Positions 1 through 9,304 of a stretch of 64,000 nt of DNA are shown in pieces (the first letter of the stretch is position 1; the number at the start of each line of letters is the position of its first letter). Below the pieces are notes generated by a model that saw nothing but the letters and a program-made list of their open reading frames with translations, made no database searches and was not told where the DNA came from. Source of the stretch: Lachnospiraceae bacterium (lineage in GTDB: Bacteria > Bacillota > Clostridia > Lachnospirales > Lachnospiraceae); contig JAFYYN010000077.1 of NCBI GenBank assembly GCA_017557525.1, positions 16,890-80,889 of the forward strand, written 5' to 3'. Both the position numbers and the translations under genes were made by a program.

Positions 1-1176
1 AAACTCAGGATTAGCATCATTTGAGCCCGATTTTCCGCGTGAGCCGGTGAATTTACTGAATGCCATGCCTCTTCCCAGATATGCGCAGTTTTTCTTTTCC
101 ATAACGGAAGGGTAGTTAGGATCGAAGGCTGCATTTACATCGGATGAGAGCATATGTGAATTCTGAAGTGCACGGCGAACCTTGAGCTCACTGTAATCGC
201 CCATCCTGTCCATCAGTTCGGCAACAATATTTTCAAAAAATACGGATGTCATGCCTGTAGCACCGACACTTCCTATTTCCTCCTTATCAACAAGGATACA
301 AACCGCAGTCCTGTCAGGTGTATTGCAGTTGAATATAGCTTTAGCAGATGTAAATGCACATATCCTGTCATCCTGACCATAGCCCATGACCATGCTTGCA
401 TCAAGTCCATAGCTCCTTGCACGGCCTGCAGGTACCACCTCAAGCTCAGCAGACATAAAGTCGTCTTCATCCACGCCGTATTTATCTGTGATAAGCTTTA
501 ATACGTTTTTCTTTACTGCTTCCTTTTCCTCATCCTTTAACGGTATGCTGCCTACGAGAACGTTTAAATCCTCGCCTTCAACTACCTTTGATGCCTTTTT
601 GTCCATCTGATCCTGAGCAAGGTGGATGAGCAGATCTGAAATGCCTACTACAGGATCCTTAGGATCCTCACCGATTACTACCTTTACAATAGTTCCATCC
701 TTCTTGCAGATTACGCCGTGTATTGCCATAGGGGTAGCAACCCACTGATATTTCTTGATACCGCCGTAGTAGTGGGTTTCCATAAGTGCAAGATCTGTAT
801 CTTCATATAATGGATTCTGTTTTATGTCAAGTCTCGGAGAATCAATATGTGCGCCGAGTATCTTCATACCGGTCTCTAAAGGCTTGGTTCCGACTACAAA
901 AAGCACTACTGCCTTTCCTTTGTTTACCGCATACAGTTTGTCTCCGGCCTTTGCCTTCTTTACGGAATAAAGGTCCTTGTAACCCTGTTTTTTTGCCATG
1001 GCTACTATCTCATCAACGCATTCCCTTTCAGTCTTGCAGTTAGAGATAAAGTCGATATATTCCTCGCTCAATGCCTCAACTTCCTTTAACTGCTTTGCAT
1101 TGTATTTAAGCCATGCTATCTTCTTGGAATCCTTTTTTGAATCTTTCTTAACTTTTGTTGTCTTTGCTGCTGCCAT
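1..1176 (-). CDS. M18 family aminopeptidase (partial, 3' end outside window)
   Basis: Zinc aminopeptidase of family M18, a cytoplasmic enzyme that trims N-terminal residues from peptides. The visible 392 codons include the metal-site motif HIDSPRLD near residue 107 and DKEEIGS with the catalytic Glu pair further on; the reading frame continues off the left edge, so the last part of the metallo-domain is missing. The N-terminus is lysine- and alanine-rich (MAAAKTTKVKK...). The ATG at 1176 is preceded by AGGAGAAAGATC, a good ribosome binding site. It lies downstream of cheY but is separated from it by a terminator and a repeat hairpin, so it is probably its own transcript. Confidence 0.9.
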   Translation of the reverse strand, partial: MAAAKTTKVKKDSKKDSKKIAWLKYNAKQLKEVEALSEEYIDFISNCKTERECVDEIVAMAKKQGYKDLYSVKKAKAGDKLYAVNKGKAVVLFVVGTKPLETGMKILGAHIDSPRLDIKQNPLYEDTDLALMETHYYGGIKKYQWVATPMAIHGVICKKDGTIVKVVIGEDPKDPVVGISDLLIHLAQDQMDKKASKVVEGEDLNVLVGSIPLKDEEKEAVKKNVLKLITDKYGVDEDDFMSAELEVVPAGRARSYGLDASMVMGYGQDDRICAFTSAKAIFNCNTPDRTAVCILVDKEEIGSVGATGMTSVFFENIVAELMDRMGDYSELKVRRALQNSHMLSSDVNAAFDPNYPSVMEKKNCAYLGRGMAFSKFTGSRGKSGSNDANPEF

Positions 1177-1219
1177 GATCTTTCTCCTATCCTAATAATT
1201 TTCTTCTCTCATCTTGTAC

Positions 1220-1287
1220 GTCAATCACAGGGACGGTTCTGTGGTTGACAATTTTCAGTCAACCGCAGAACCGTCCCTATGATTGAC
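1220..1287. repeat. GGGACGGTTCT palindromic repeat, paired copy
   Basis: Two 30-nt arms (1220-1249 and 1258-1287) are inverted copies with only 2 mismatches around an 8-nt loop. Each arm starts or ends in gtcaatcac-type sequence and carries the core gggacggttct. The same core occurs at 4145-4155, inside addB and inside uvrC. The form resembles REP-type elements moved by Y1 (RAYT) transposases; that link is inferred, and no such transposase is in this window. Confidence 0.85.
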
Positions 1288-1289
1288 CA

Positions 1290-1319
1290 AATAAAAACCT
1301 GCCCCGTATAGGGACAGGT
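1290..1319 (-). terminator. Intrinsic terminator of cheY
   Basis: On the minus strand a hairpin with arms acctgtccc and ggcaggt is followed by a T-rich tract (TTTTTATT), 13 nt after the cheY stop codon. Confidence 0.75.
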
Positions 1320-1332
1320 CTAAAAATACTGG

Positions 1333-1695
1333 TTAACCTATTACCTTCTTGATGGCCTCGATAACACGGTCCTGCTGGAAGGGTTTAACAATAAAGTCCC
1401 TGGCACCTGACTGTATGGATTCTATAACCATAGCCTGCTGACCCATAGCTGAACACATGATAGCCATTGCTGAGGGATCCTGCTCTTTAATTTTCTTTAA
1501 AGCCTGTATGCCGTCCATTTCCGGCATGGTAATGTCAAGCATAACAAGGTCGGGCTTGGTCTCGGCATACTTTGTAACCGCTACTGCACCATTTTCTGCC
1601 TCGCCTGCTATCTCATAACCATTTTTAGTAAGTATATCTTTAATCATCATGCGCATGAAAGCTGCATCATCACATACAAGAATTCTTTTAGCCAT
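1333..1695 (-). CDS. cheY: Chemotaxis response regulator CheY
   Basis: Single receiver-domain protein of 120 residues, the phosphorylated signal that binds the flagellar motor switch. Visible residues fit the family: acidic pair D9/D10, phospho-acceptor D54 in MLDITMP, S82 in the switch position and K104 in IVKPF. There is no output domain. The start at 1695 is chosen because AGGAG lies 7 nt upstream; an in-frame start 21 codons earlier would add a tail with no family equivalent and would overlap the promoter transcript leader. It has its own strong promoter (1766-1794) and terminator, so it appears to be expressed alone, apart from the flagellar cluster at 18.7-25.9 kb. Confidence 0.93.
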   Translation of the reverse strand: MAKRILVCDDAAFMRMMIKDILTKNGYEIAGEAENGAVAVTKYAETKPDLVMLDITMPEMDGIQALKKIKEQDPSAMAIMCSAMGQQAMVIESIQSGARDFIVKPFQQDRVIEAIKKVIG

Positions 1696-1765
1696 TTTGC
1701 TTCTCCTGTTATAGATAGGATTCGTACTAAAAGGTAAAGTATCCCCTTGTACAACCATATACTAT

Positions 1766-1794
1766 ATAATACCCCAGAATTTAATTCTTGTCAA
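1766..1794 (-). promoter_or_regulatory. Promoter of cheY (sigma-A type)
   Basis: Minus strand: TTGACA (1789-1794), 17-nt spacer, TATTAT (1766-1771). The start codon is about 65 nt further on. Confidence 0.75.
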
Positions 1795-1845
1795 GACTCT
1801 AACTCTCATTCTTGAATCATTTTATGAATTTTTTATGGGTTTTCT

Positions 1846-4092
1846 CTACAGGGCCGCTTTCTGGCCTTTTCCACCGCGTGCACGCAGCTTTATCTTCTTT
1901 GACTGAACAGTCTTTCCCTTGTAATCAAAGGTTTCTGTCTCAGGAGGCAGCACAGTGACAAAGTCAATCTTGTCGTTTTTGTCCAGCGTCATCGCCTTAA
2001 CGCCCCTGCCGGTCTTTTTCATTTCACTGACCTCTTTTAACGGGAACCCTAAGGAGTAGCCTGATTTTGTGATCGTAACAACCTTTCTGTTGTCTGCAAG
2101 TATATCTGCTGCCTGCAGGAGCGTGATGCCCACTACTGCGTCACCGTCCTCAAGCTTTGTGGCAAGCATTAGATTTCTGTTTGTATCAAACTCTATACCG
2201 GAAACAAGCTTGATAAAGCCGTTTTTGGTGGTAAACAGCAGCATTGAATCAAACAAAGTCTCATATGATGCATAGAATATCACATCCTGCTGGTCAACCT
2301 TACAAAGATTATGTATTAGCTGTCCCTTGTCCTTCAGCTTGCAGCGCGGTATCTTTTCGGCTTTAACCTGCATCATGTTTCCTTCGGCAGTAAATACGCA
2401 GAGCCTGTCCGTATTCTTCATCGGGATTATATGAGTGAATTCCTTTAAGGCTTCCTCTCCCGCTTTTCCGTATACGGATGCGTCAACCGACTTGGTGTAT
2501 CCGAAACGGTCTACTAAGATATAAATATCCTCTACCTTAAACTCCTCAACATAGCCCACGCTTTCCACATTGGAAAGAACAGTCTTTCTCGGAGCTGAAA
2601 ATTTCTTTTTATAGGCTTTAAGTCTTTCCTTAATGACGCTGCATAGCTTTTGATGATTCGCAAGGATTTCTTTATACTCTTTAATCTTGCCCAAAAGCTC
2701 GTTTTTCTCCTCTTCAAGCTTAAGGATTTCAAGACCGATGAGCTTTGACAAAGGCATAGCGAGGATAGCGTCTGCCTGACGCTCGGTAAAGTTGAGTGTG
2801 GCTGCCTCTTTTTTTGATTCCTCGTGCTTAAATTTAATATCTGTGATATCACCGTTTATAAGGCAGTCCTTTGCCTGCTTTACCGAAGAGCTTCCACGGA
2901 GTATCTCTATGATAAGATCAATTATATCCGTTGCACGAAGCAGACCGCCAACTATCTCAAGACGCTGCTCAGCCTTGTTTAACAGATATTCATGCTCTCT
3001 TGTATAAAGTTCTTCCTGGAAGGAAGCAAACTCTTTAACGAGACCTAAAAGGCTAAATACGAGGGGCTGCTTGTCCTTTACTGCCAAAAGATTTACTGTA
3101 TAGGTATCCTCCATGCATGTCTTTTTAAGCAGTCCGTTTAAGAGGTTTTCGGGATCCCTGTCCTTTTTAACCTCTATTACGATACGGATACCTTCCTTGG
3201 AAGACTCGTCCCTTACATCGTATATTTCCTCAAACGCCTTATCTTTCATGAGGCTTACAAGATTTTCAACCAGCTTAAGCTTATTTCCGGCTATAGTATA
3301 TGGTATCTCTGTAACTACTATATTTTTTCTTCCGGAATCACCGTTTTCTATCTCGGTTTTTGCACGTACCCTGATCTTGCCCTCACCGGTCCTGTAGATC
3401 TCCGGCAGGGCATCGCAGTTGGTAATTATGCCACCTGTCGGGAAATCGGGTCCCGGGATATATTTCATCAGTTTTTCTTCAGTTATCGAAGGATTATCGA
3501 GATATGCAATAACACCATCGATGACCTCACCTGCATTATGAGGAGGGATATTGGTTGCCATACCTACTGCGATACCAGTAGTTCCGTTTATAAGTAGATT
3601 GGGCAGAGTTGCCGGCAGGACCTTGGGCTCATTTTCGCTCTCGTCAAAGTTTGGCATAAACTCGACAAGTCCTTTTTCAAGGTTCTCTAAGAGCGCTATA
3701 GCCGACTCCGAAAGACGTGCCTCTGTATAACGCATGGCAGCGGCTCCGTCTCCGTCTATGGAACCAAAGTTTCCATGTCCGTCCACCAAAGGCAGATTAA
3801 GGGAATAGTCCTCTGTCATATGTACCAGAGCATCATATATTGAGCTGTCGCCGTGAGGATGGTATTTACCCATCGTATCTCCGACGATACGTGCACTTTT
3901 CCTGTGTGGCTTTTTCGGATCCAGTCCCAGCTCGTTCATAGCATAGAGTATTCTTCTCTGAACAGGCTTCAGGCCGTCCCTGACATCGGGCAGGGCTCTT
4001 GCCAGTATTACGCTTAGTGCGTAGTCACGGAAGGAGGTTTTCATTTCCTCCGCAAAATCAAGCTGGACCAGTTGATCCCGGGTTGTACTCAT
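1846..4092 (-). CDS. parC: Type IIA DNA topoisomerase subunit A (ParC-like)
   Basis: Breakage-reunion subunit of a type II topoisomerase, 748 residues. The active-site tyrosine is Y122 in [11 protein letters not shown] and the quinolone-determining region reads [13 protein letters not shown] (S83, S84, D87), numbering identical to E. coli GyrA. A central coiled coil (about 370-500) is followed by a C-terminal beta-pinwheel. It is shorter than typical GyrA and the usual GyrA-box position in the first blade reads KLKDKGQL, which favours a topoisomerase IV subunit. However, the extreme C-terminus ends in RARGGKGQK, which resembles a GyrA box. AGGAGA precedes the ATG. It lies 83 nt downstream of the B subunit gene with a repeat hairpin between them. 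The ParC versus GyrA assignment is inferred. Confidence 0.85.
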   Translation of the reverse strand: MSTTRDQLVQLDFAEEMKTSFRDYALSVILARALPDVRDGLKPVQRRILYAMNELGLDPKKPHRKSARIVGDTMGKYHPHGDSSIYDALVHMTEDYSLNLPLVDGHGNFGSIDGDGAAAMRYTEARLSESAIALLENLEKGLVEFMPNFDESENEPKVLPATLPNLLINGTTGIAVGMATNIPPHNAGEVIDGVIAYLDNPSITEEKLMKYIPGPDFPTGGIITNCDALPEIYRTGEGKIRVRAKTEIENGDSGRKNIVVTEIPYTIAGNKLKLVENLVSLMKDKAFEEIYDVRDESSKEGIRIVIEVKKDRDPENLLNGLLKKTCMEDTYTVNLLAVKDKQPLVFSLLGLVKEFASFQEELYTREHEYLLNKAEQRLEIVGGLLRATDIIDLIIEILRGSSSVKQAKDCLINGDITDIKFKHEESKKEAATLNFTERQADAILAMPLSKLIGLEILKLEEEKNELLGKIKEYKEILANHQKLCSVIKERLKAYKKKFSAPRKTVLSNVESVGYVEEFKVEDIYILVDRFGYTKSVDASVYGKAGEEALKEFTHIIPMKNTDRLCVFTAEGNMMQVKAEKIPRCKLKDKGQLIHNLCKVDQQDVIFYASYETLFDSMLLFTTKNGFIKLVSGIEFDTNRNLMLATKLEDGDAVVGITLLQAADILADNRKVVTITKSGYSLGFPLKEVSEMKKTGRGVKAMTLDKNDKIDFVTVLPPETETFDYKGKTVQSKKIKLRARGGKGQKAAL

Positions 4093-4135
4093 TTTTAAGT
4101 TCTCCTAGTTTGTAATAATTATCTCTTTAATGTAT

Positions 4136-4164
4136 GTCAATCACGGGACGGTTCTGTGATTGAC
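4136..4164. repeat. GGGACGGTTCT repeat, single copy
   Basis: A 9-bp perfect inverted repeat (gtcaatcac / gtgattgac) encloses the core gggacggttct. It sits in the gap between the two topoisomerase genes, within their presumed common transcript. Confidence 0.85.
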
Positions 4165-4175
4165 CCATGATTAAC

Positions 4176-6110
4176 TTACGTTATGTCCAGGTTGGCGTTG
4201 TTAGCCTCATTCATGATGAAATCACGGCGTGGAGGCACATTTGTGCCCATCAGCATAGAGGTGATCTCGTCAGCCTCAACACCGTCATTTATGGAAACCT
4301 GTGCAAGCACTCTTCTTTCAGGGTCAAGTGTTGTCTCCCAGAGCTGCTCGGCATCCATTTCTCCAAGACCCTTATAGCGCTGAAGCGTAAGTATTTTCTG
4401 ACCTGTTTTCCTGAATTTTTCAAGCTCATGGTCGTCAAATATATACTCGGTTTTCTTTTTCTTCTTTCCCTTTTCGCCTATCTCGTATTCCACCCTGTAA
4501 AGGGGCGGCAGACCCCTGAATACTTTGCCTTCCATGATCAGCTCAGGCATAAATCTGTAGAAGAAAGTAAGCAGAAGCGTGCTTATATGAGCTCCGTCCA
4601 CATCGGCATCGGTAAGGATTATTATCCTGCCGTATTTAAGCTTTGAAAGGTCAAACTCCTCGGCTATGCCGCAGCCAAAAGCAGCTATCATGGACTTTAT
4701 CTCATTATTTGCCAGCACCTTGTCAAGCGCCGCCTTTTCAACATTTATTATCTTTCCTCTTAAAGGAAGCACCGCCTGTGTACGTCTGTTTCTTGCAGTC
4801 TTTACGGTACCGCCTGCGGAATCACCCTCTACTATGTATATCTCGCATTCCTCGGGCTTTTTTGATGAGCAAGCGGCAAGCTTTGACTTTGTATCCACGT
4901 CACTTAACTGCTTTAATGCCGTTGTCCTTGCCTTGTCAGAGGCTTTTCTCACCTGATAGGACTTAAGTGAATTTTCAAGCAGCGTCTTTAACAGCTCAAC
5001 ATTTTTATCAAAGAAAATAGTTGCTTCCTGGGTAAATACATCCTCTACTGCTGCCTTTGCATCATTATTTCCCAGCTTTGTCTTGGTCTGGCCTTCAAAC
5101 TGAGGGTCGGGATGCTTTATTGATATTATGGCTATAAGGCCGTTACGGATGTCTTTTCCGTCGAAATTTTCGTCCTTTTCTTTAAGCACACCAAGCTCAC
5201 GGGCATACTGGTTCATGACACGGGTAAGTCCTGACTTAAAGCCCGTAACTAAAGTACCGCCATCCACAACGTTTATACAGTTACAGAAGGAGTTGATCTG
5301 CTCCGAGAAACCGTTATTGTACTGGAATGCTATCTCAACCTCTATGTCGCCGCTTTTTCCTTCAAGGTAAACCGGCTCCTTATGAAGCACGGTCTCCTCT
5401 CTTGAAAGATACGCAACAAAGCTCTTTATACCATCCTCCTCACAGAAGGTCTGCTTAAAGCCTGTATGAAGATCCGAGAATGTGATCTTCAGTCCTTTAT
5501 TAAGATATGCTGTCTCCTTTAGTTTTTTAACTATGATCTCCGGCTTAAATTCTACTGATTCGAATATAGTGGGATCAGGGTAAAAGGTTACCTTTGTACC
5601 AGTATCCGATTTTGCACATTTACCTATGGCAGGGAGTAATCCGTCCTTGTCAAGCGCTACTATCGGGTTGCCGCCGTTTTTATATTCATCGCGGTAAATA
5701 GACCCGTTTCTCTTTATCTCGACAATCATGTGCTCCGATAAGGCATTTACTACCGAGGCACCTACACCGTGTAAACCTCCGGAAACCTTATAAACCGTAT
5801 TTCCGAACTTGCCGCCTGCATGGAGTATCGTGTATACAACGCGGGCAGTCGGCATATGCTCTGTAGGGTGCATGTCAACCGGTACTCCACGGCCATGGTC
5901 GGTAATAGAAACTCCTCCATCCTTAAGCAGAGCTATCTCTATTTCGTTACAAAAGCCGGCAAGATGCTCATCAATACCGTTATCCAGTATTTCCCAGATA
6001 AGATGATGAAGTCCACGACTGCCAAGACTACCTATATACATTCCCGGACGCTTTCTGACCGCCTCCAGGCCTTTTAATACGACTATTTCACTTCCGTTAT
6101 ATGTTTCCAT
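4176..6110 (-). CDS. parE: Type IIA DNA topoisomerase subunit B (ParE/GyrB-like)
   Basis: ATPase subunit of the topoisomerase, 644 residues. The GHKL ATP site shows E40, D43 and N44 in EILDNGIDE, then DHGRGVP and GGLHGVGASVVNALS. The transducer domain follows, then the TOPRIM domain with EGDSAGG, PLRGKIINVEKA and the metal-binding DADVDGAH. The C-terminus carries the usual RYKGLGEMDAEQLWETT and RR motifs, with no insertion. The start has AGAGG within the last codons of clpX, whose stop is only 4 nt upstream, so the two genes are translationally close and surely co-transcribed. Partner of the ParC-like protein. Whether the pair is gyrase or topoisomerase IV cannot be settled here. Confidence 0.88.
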   Translation of the reverse strand: METYNGSEIVVLKGLEAVRKRPGMYIGSLGSRGLHHLIWEILDNGIDEHLAGFCNEIEIALLKDGGVSITDHGRGVPVDMHPTEHMPTARVVYTILHAGGKFGNTVYKVSGGLHGVGASVVNALSEHMIVEIKRNGSIYRDEYKNGGNPIVALDKDGLLPAIGKCAKSDTGTKVTFYPDPTIFESVEFKPEIIVKKLKETAYLNKGLKITFSDLHTGFKQTFCEEDGIKSFVAYLSREETVLHKEPVYLEGKSGDIEVEIAFQYNNGFSEQINSFCNCINVVDGGTLVTGFKSGLTRVMNQYARELGVLKEKDENFDGKDIRNGLIAIISIKHPDPQFEGQTKTKLGNNDAKAAVEDVFTQEATIFFDKNVELLKTLLENSLKSYQVRKASDKARTTALKQLSDVDTKSKLAACSSKKPEECEIYIVEGDSAGGTVKTARNRRTQAVLPLRGKIINVEKAALDKVLANNEIKSMIAAFGCGIAEEFDLSKLKYGRIIILTDADVDGAHISTLLLTFFYRFMPELIMEGKVFRGLPPLYRVEYEIGEKGKKKKKTEYIFDDHELEKFRKTGQKILTLQRYKGLGEMDAEQLWETTLDPERRVLAQVSINDGVEADEITSMLMGTNVPPRRDFIMNEANNANLDIT

Positions 6111-6114
6111 AAAA

Positions 6115-7635
6115 CTAACCTCTCAGCACGATCCTCGGGCCACCCTTGCCTTCGATGTATTCCTTGGTGATAAATACTCGCCCGATGGTCGGATCCTTAG
6201 GTATTTCATACATAATGTCAAGCATGAAATCCTCTATTATGGAGCGCAAGCCTCTCGCTCCCGTTTTCTTTTCAAGCGCTTTTTCAGCTATTGCGGTTAG
6301 AGCGTCATCGTCGAACTGAAGATCTACCTCATCAAGCTCAAGCAGCCTCTGATACTGCTTTAAGATAGCGTTTTTCGGCTCCTTCATGATCTTGACCAGC
6401 ATCTCTGCATCAAGTCCGCGAAGGGTATAAACTACGGGAAGTCTTCCTATAAACTCAGGGATAAGACCAAATTCCCTCAAGTCCTCATTGTTTACCTTTG
6501 CAAGTAGCTCCGGATCATTATCAAACTGATCCTTTAAGTCATTGTTGAAACCGATCAGAGTGTTCTTTGACAGTCTTTTCTTTATTATCTCCTCGAGATC
6601 AGGAAATGCACCGCCGCAGATGAAAAGAATATTCTTTGTATTTATAGTGGTCATAGGCACCATCGCATTTTTGCTGGTAGCACCTACAGGTACCTCTACA
6701 TCGGCACCCTCAAGGAGCTTAAGCAGCCCCTGCTGGACTGATTCGCCGCTTACATCCCTGTTTGTTACATTCCTTTTCTTGGCAATCTTATCTATCTCAT
6801 CGATAAATACAATACCGGTCTCTGCCCTGTCCACATCATTGTCCGCAGCCTTAAGGAGCTTGGAAAGTACACTTTCGACATCGTCACCGATATAGCCCGC
6901 CTCCGTAAGCGAAGTAGCATCGGTTATTGCCAATGGCACATTAAGAAGTCTTGCCAAGGTCTGTACCAGATAGGTCTTTCCACATCCGGTGGGTCCTATC
7001 ATCAGCATGTTTGATTTTCCGATCTCTATGCTGCCTTCGGCATCCTTGGTCACACGCTTATAATGATTATAAACTGCTACAGATATGATCTTTTTTGCAC
7101 GTTCCTGACCGATCACATATTCATCAAGCTGCTCCTTTATTTTGTGAGGGGGCGGGAGCTTTTTAAAATCAAGTACTGCCGGCATCTCATTTGCGCCTTC
7201 AGCCTTTTTCTCAGGCTTTGCCTTCTTTACCCTCTGGCTTTTGGGTATACCTGTGTCAGCATTAAAAAATCCGGGCATAATCAGGTTGTCAAGGTTTAAA
7301 AAGCCTGAACCAAGATTTAATATGGGAGGCACTCCGTTTGCATTATTGCCGTTTGGTGCATTATTTGTCTGAGTTTCAGTCCTTTCGGGCTTATCCGATT
7401 TTTCGTCAGTTTCCTTTTTATCCTGCTTTGGCTTTATTGTAGGGCTTGAGAATGCTGCAGAGCTGTTCATCAGGTCAAAGGTACGCTGCATGCAGTCTGG
7501 ACAGATATACATATTGTCTAGCATTTTGAGCATTTTCCCAACCTGTGATTCTGATCTGCGGCAGATATAGCACACGTTTTCGTATTCGTTGTTTGTATCG
7601 TCTTTTATTATTGTGTCGTTATTTTTGTTTTCCAT
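6115..7635 (-). CDS. clpX: ClpX-type AAA+ unfoldase with long linker
   Basis: ATP-dependent unfoldase subunit that feeds proteins to the ClpP peptidase. The N-terminal zinc domain has four cysteines (C22, C25, C45, C48). The AAA+ module shows Walker A GPTGCGKT (214-221), pore loop GYIGDD (247-252), Walker B IVFIDE (275-280), the RDVSGESVQQ segment and an IGF loop (361-363) for ClpP docking, so it should be a working ClpP partner. At 506 residues it is longer than usual ClpX (about 420). The excess is a charged, Asn/Pro-rich linker at about 57-158 between zinc domain and ATPase. No clpP or tig gene lies beside it; instead it leads the topoisomerase operon. It may be a second ClpX copy in the genome. 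AGAGGATAAA precedes the ATG. Confidence 0.88.
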   Translation of the reverse strand: MENKNNDTIIKDDTNNEYENVCYICRRSESQVGKMLKMLDNMYICPDCMQRTFDLMNSSAAFSSPTIKPKQDKKETDEKSDKPERTETQTNNAPNGNNANGVPPILNLGSGFLNLDNLIMPGFFNADTGIPKSQRVKKAKPEKKAEGANEMPAVLDFKKLPPPHKIKEQLDEYVIGQERAKKIISVAVYNHYKRVTKDAEGSIEIGKSNMLMIGPTGCGKTYLVQTLARLLNVPLAITDATSLTEAGYIGDDVESVLSKLLKAADNDVDRAETGIVFIDEIDKIAKKRNVTNRDVSGESVQQGLLKLLEGADVEVPVGATSKNAMVPMTTINTKNILFICGGAFPDLEEIIKKRLSKNTLIGFNNDLKDQFDNDPELLAKVNNEDLREFGLIPEFIGRLPVVYTLRGLDAEMLVKIMKEPKNAILKQYQRLLELDEVDLQFDDDALTAIAEKALEKKTGARGLRSIIEDFMLDIMYEIPKDPTIGRVFITKEYIEGKGGPRIVLRG

Positions 7636-7682
7636 TTTATCCTCTGATTTTCACACACCTCATTAAACCGTTCGAAAATTCC

Positions 7683-7760
7683 ATTCCGCTTTGCGGAACG
7701 GAGCCGTGTCGTAGGAATTCTTCCCATTTTGCTTTGCAAAACGGGCCCCTTCCTGCGACG
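7683..7760. repeat. Three-hairpin palindromic intergenic element
   Basis: A first hairpin ttccgc-ttt-gcggaa (7684-7698) is followed by an outer stem (7705-7717 with 7750-7760, gtcgtaggaa / ttcctgcgac) that encloses a second hairpin ttttgc-ttt-gcaaaa (7727-7741). It fills most of the 126-nt gap between the sugar transferase gene and clpX. No clear T-tract follows, so it is not an ordinary terminator. Confidence 0.7.
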
Positions 7761-7761
7761 T

Positions 7762-9183
7762 TTAGTAAGCATTCTTATTAATGAATCCTTTAAATATGGT
7801 AAGGAACAGGATCTTGAAATCCAGCCCTACCGACCAGTTTTCTATATAGTAGAGATCGTATTCTATCCTCTTTCTGATGGAAGTGTCCCCTCTGTAACCG
7901 TTTATCTGAGCCCAGCCGGTCATACCGGGACGAACCTGGTGCTTAACCATATATCTGGGCACCTCTTCCTTAAACTTTTCAACAAACTGAGGCCTCTCGG
8001 GACGGGGTCCGACAAGACTCATGCTGCCGCCTAAGACATTAAAAAGCTGTGGAAGCTCGTCGAGACTTGTCTTTCTGATAAATCTGCCGATAGGAGTAAC
8101 ACGTTTATCCCCGCGGGTCGTCCACTCTTCTTTCTCCTTTTCAGGATCCTCAAGATACATTGAACGGAATTTAAACATCCTGAATTCCCTGCCATGCTTT
8201 CCCACACGGATCTGCGAGAAAATTGCCGGTCCCTTTGATGTACACTTTATCACAATGGCTATTATAAGCATCGGGATAAGGGCTAATATCAGTGCTATGC
8301 CTCCGATAAGAATATCCATCATTCTTTTTATAAAGAGGTTGGCTGTATTTGTAAGCGGAACATTCCTTATATTAATAACGGGAAGTCCGTATAAATCCTC
8401 AATATAGGGTACCGTGGAAACCATATTGTTGTAATCGGGAACAAATTTTGTATGCACACCCGATTTCTCGCAGATATTTACAATATCCTCAAATTTTTCA
8501 TATTCATCAAGGCTGAGTGTTATGACTATCTCATCGTAGTCATTTGCTGCGATTATCTCCTCCAGATCAAGTACCGCACCGGTCACCTTTACTCCCTTGT
8601 ACTCAGTGTCAAGCACTAGATTATCATCGAGTATACCATGTATCCAGTAACCCCACTCAGGATTCTGCTTTACTCTGTCGATAAAACCCTCAGCCGCACG
8701 GCTGTAACCGACCAGAAGTACATGCTTAAGATTCTTTCCCTTCTTTCTGAAAGCTCTGAGCACCCTGCCGCTGGCAAGTCTGAAACAAAGACCCAAGAAA
8801 AGGTTTAATGCACCGAATATACCATAAAACGAACGTGATATATCAGACTGCTTTAAAACGAAAATAATGAACGCAAAATAGAATATTCCCAGGATATTTG
8901 CTTCCACCAGGTTTCCGATAACACGTATGCGGCTGTGCCCGCGTTTAGGTTTGTACAGACCGCACATATTGTAGATTATAAGATATCCGGGAAGCAGGAA
9001 TATTATATTCTTGGCATATTCTGAAAATTTAAGGAAGCCCTCACCTTTTTGCAGTGCAAACGGTCCAAACGATGCAAAGACCTTAAATCTCAGCGGATAT
9101 GCCAGAAAATAAGCACCTATTATCAAGATCGCATCGATCAGGATAAACAGATGGTTTATTGTTTTCTGATTATCTTTTATCAT
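7762..9183 (-). CDS. Polyisoprenyl-phosphate sugar-1-phosphate transferase (exopolysaccharide priming)
   Basis: Membrane enzyme that puts the first sugar phosphate on undecaprenyl phosphate to start polysaccharide synthesis. The 473 residues begin with four predicted membrane spans (to about 135), then a Rossmann-like CoA-binding domain (VLLVGYSRAAEGFI), then one hydrophobic span (MMDILIGGIALILALIPM) leading into the bacterial sugar transferase domain with KFRSMY, TSLDELPQLFNVL, SLVGPRPE and the C-terminal PGMTGWAQINGYRGD. This is the WcaJ/EpsL-like architecture. GGAG precedes the ATG at close spacing and a promoter lies at 9209-9236. No other glycan gene is adjacent, so the polymer made is unknown. 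Confidence 0.9.
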   Translation of the reverse strand: MIKDNQKTINHLFILIDAILIIGAYFLAYPLRFKVFASFGPFALQKGEGFLKFSEYAKNIIFLLPGYLIIYNMCGLYKPKRGHSRIRVIGNLVEANILGIFYFAFIIFVLKQSDISRSFYGIFGALNLFLGLCFRLASGRVLRAFRKKGKNLKHVLLVGYSRAAEGFIDRVKQNPEWGYWIHGILDDNLVLDTEYKGVKVTGAVLDLEEIIAANDYDEIVITLSLDEYEKFEDIVNICEKSGVHTKFVPDYNNMVSTVPYIEDLYGLPVINIRNVPLTNTANLFIKRMMDILIGGIALILALIPMLIIAIVIKCTSKGPAIFSQIRVGKHGREFRMFKFRSMYLEDPEKEKEEWTTRGDKRVTPIGRFIRKTSLDELPQLFNVLGGSMSLVGPRPERPQFVEKFKEEVPRYMVKHQVRPGMTGWAQINGYRGDTSIRKRIEYDLYYIENWSVGLDFKILFLTIFKGFINKNAY

Positions 9184-9208
9184 GCTGCTCCATTTTTAAC
9201 TTTCTGTT

Positions 9209-9236
9209 TCTATATTTACTCATTTTCTTTTGTCAA
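9209..9236 (-). promoter_or_regulatory. Promoter of the sugar transferase gene
   Basis: Minus strand: TTGACA (9231-9236), 16-nt spacer, TATAGA (9209-9214). Confidence 0.6.
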
Positions 9237-9276
9237 ACTCTAACATTACGTTACATAATACAATATTTGCTCTGTT

Positions 9277-9304
9277 TTGACAAGTTAAAAAAATGTGATT
9301 TATT
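9277..9304 (+). promoter_or_regulatory. Possible promoter of htrA
   Basis: TTGACA (9277-9282), 16-nt spacer, weak -10 TTTATT. The leader to the ATG would be about 140 nt. The -10 match is poor. Confidence 0.35.

Noticed and set aside
4167-4646. 159-codon open frame antisense to the parE 3' end
   Set aside because: The parE frame is fully conserved there, and the antisense frame has no supporting signal.
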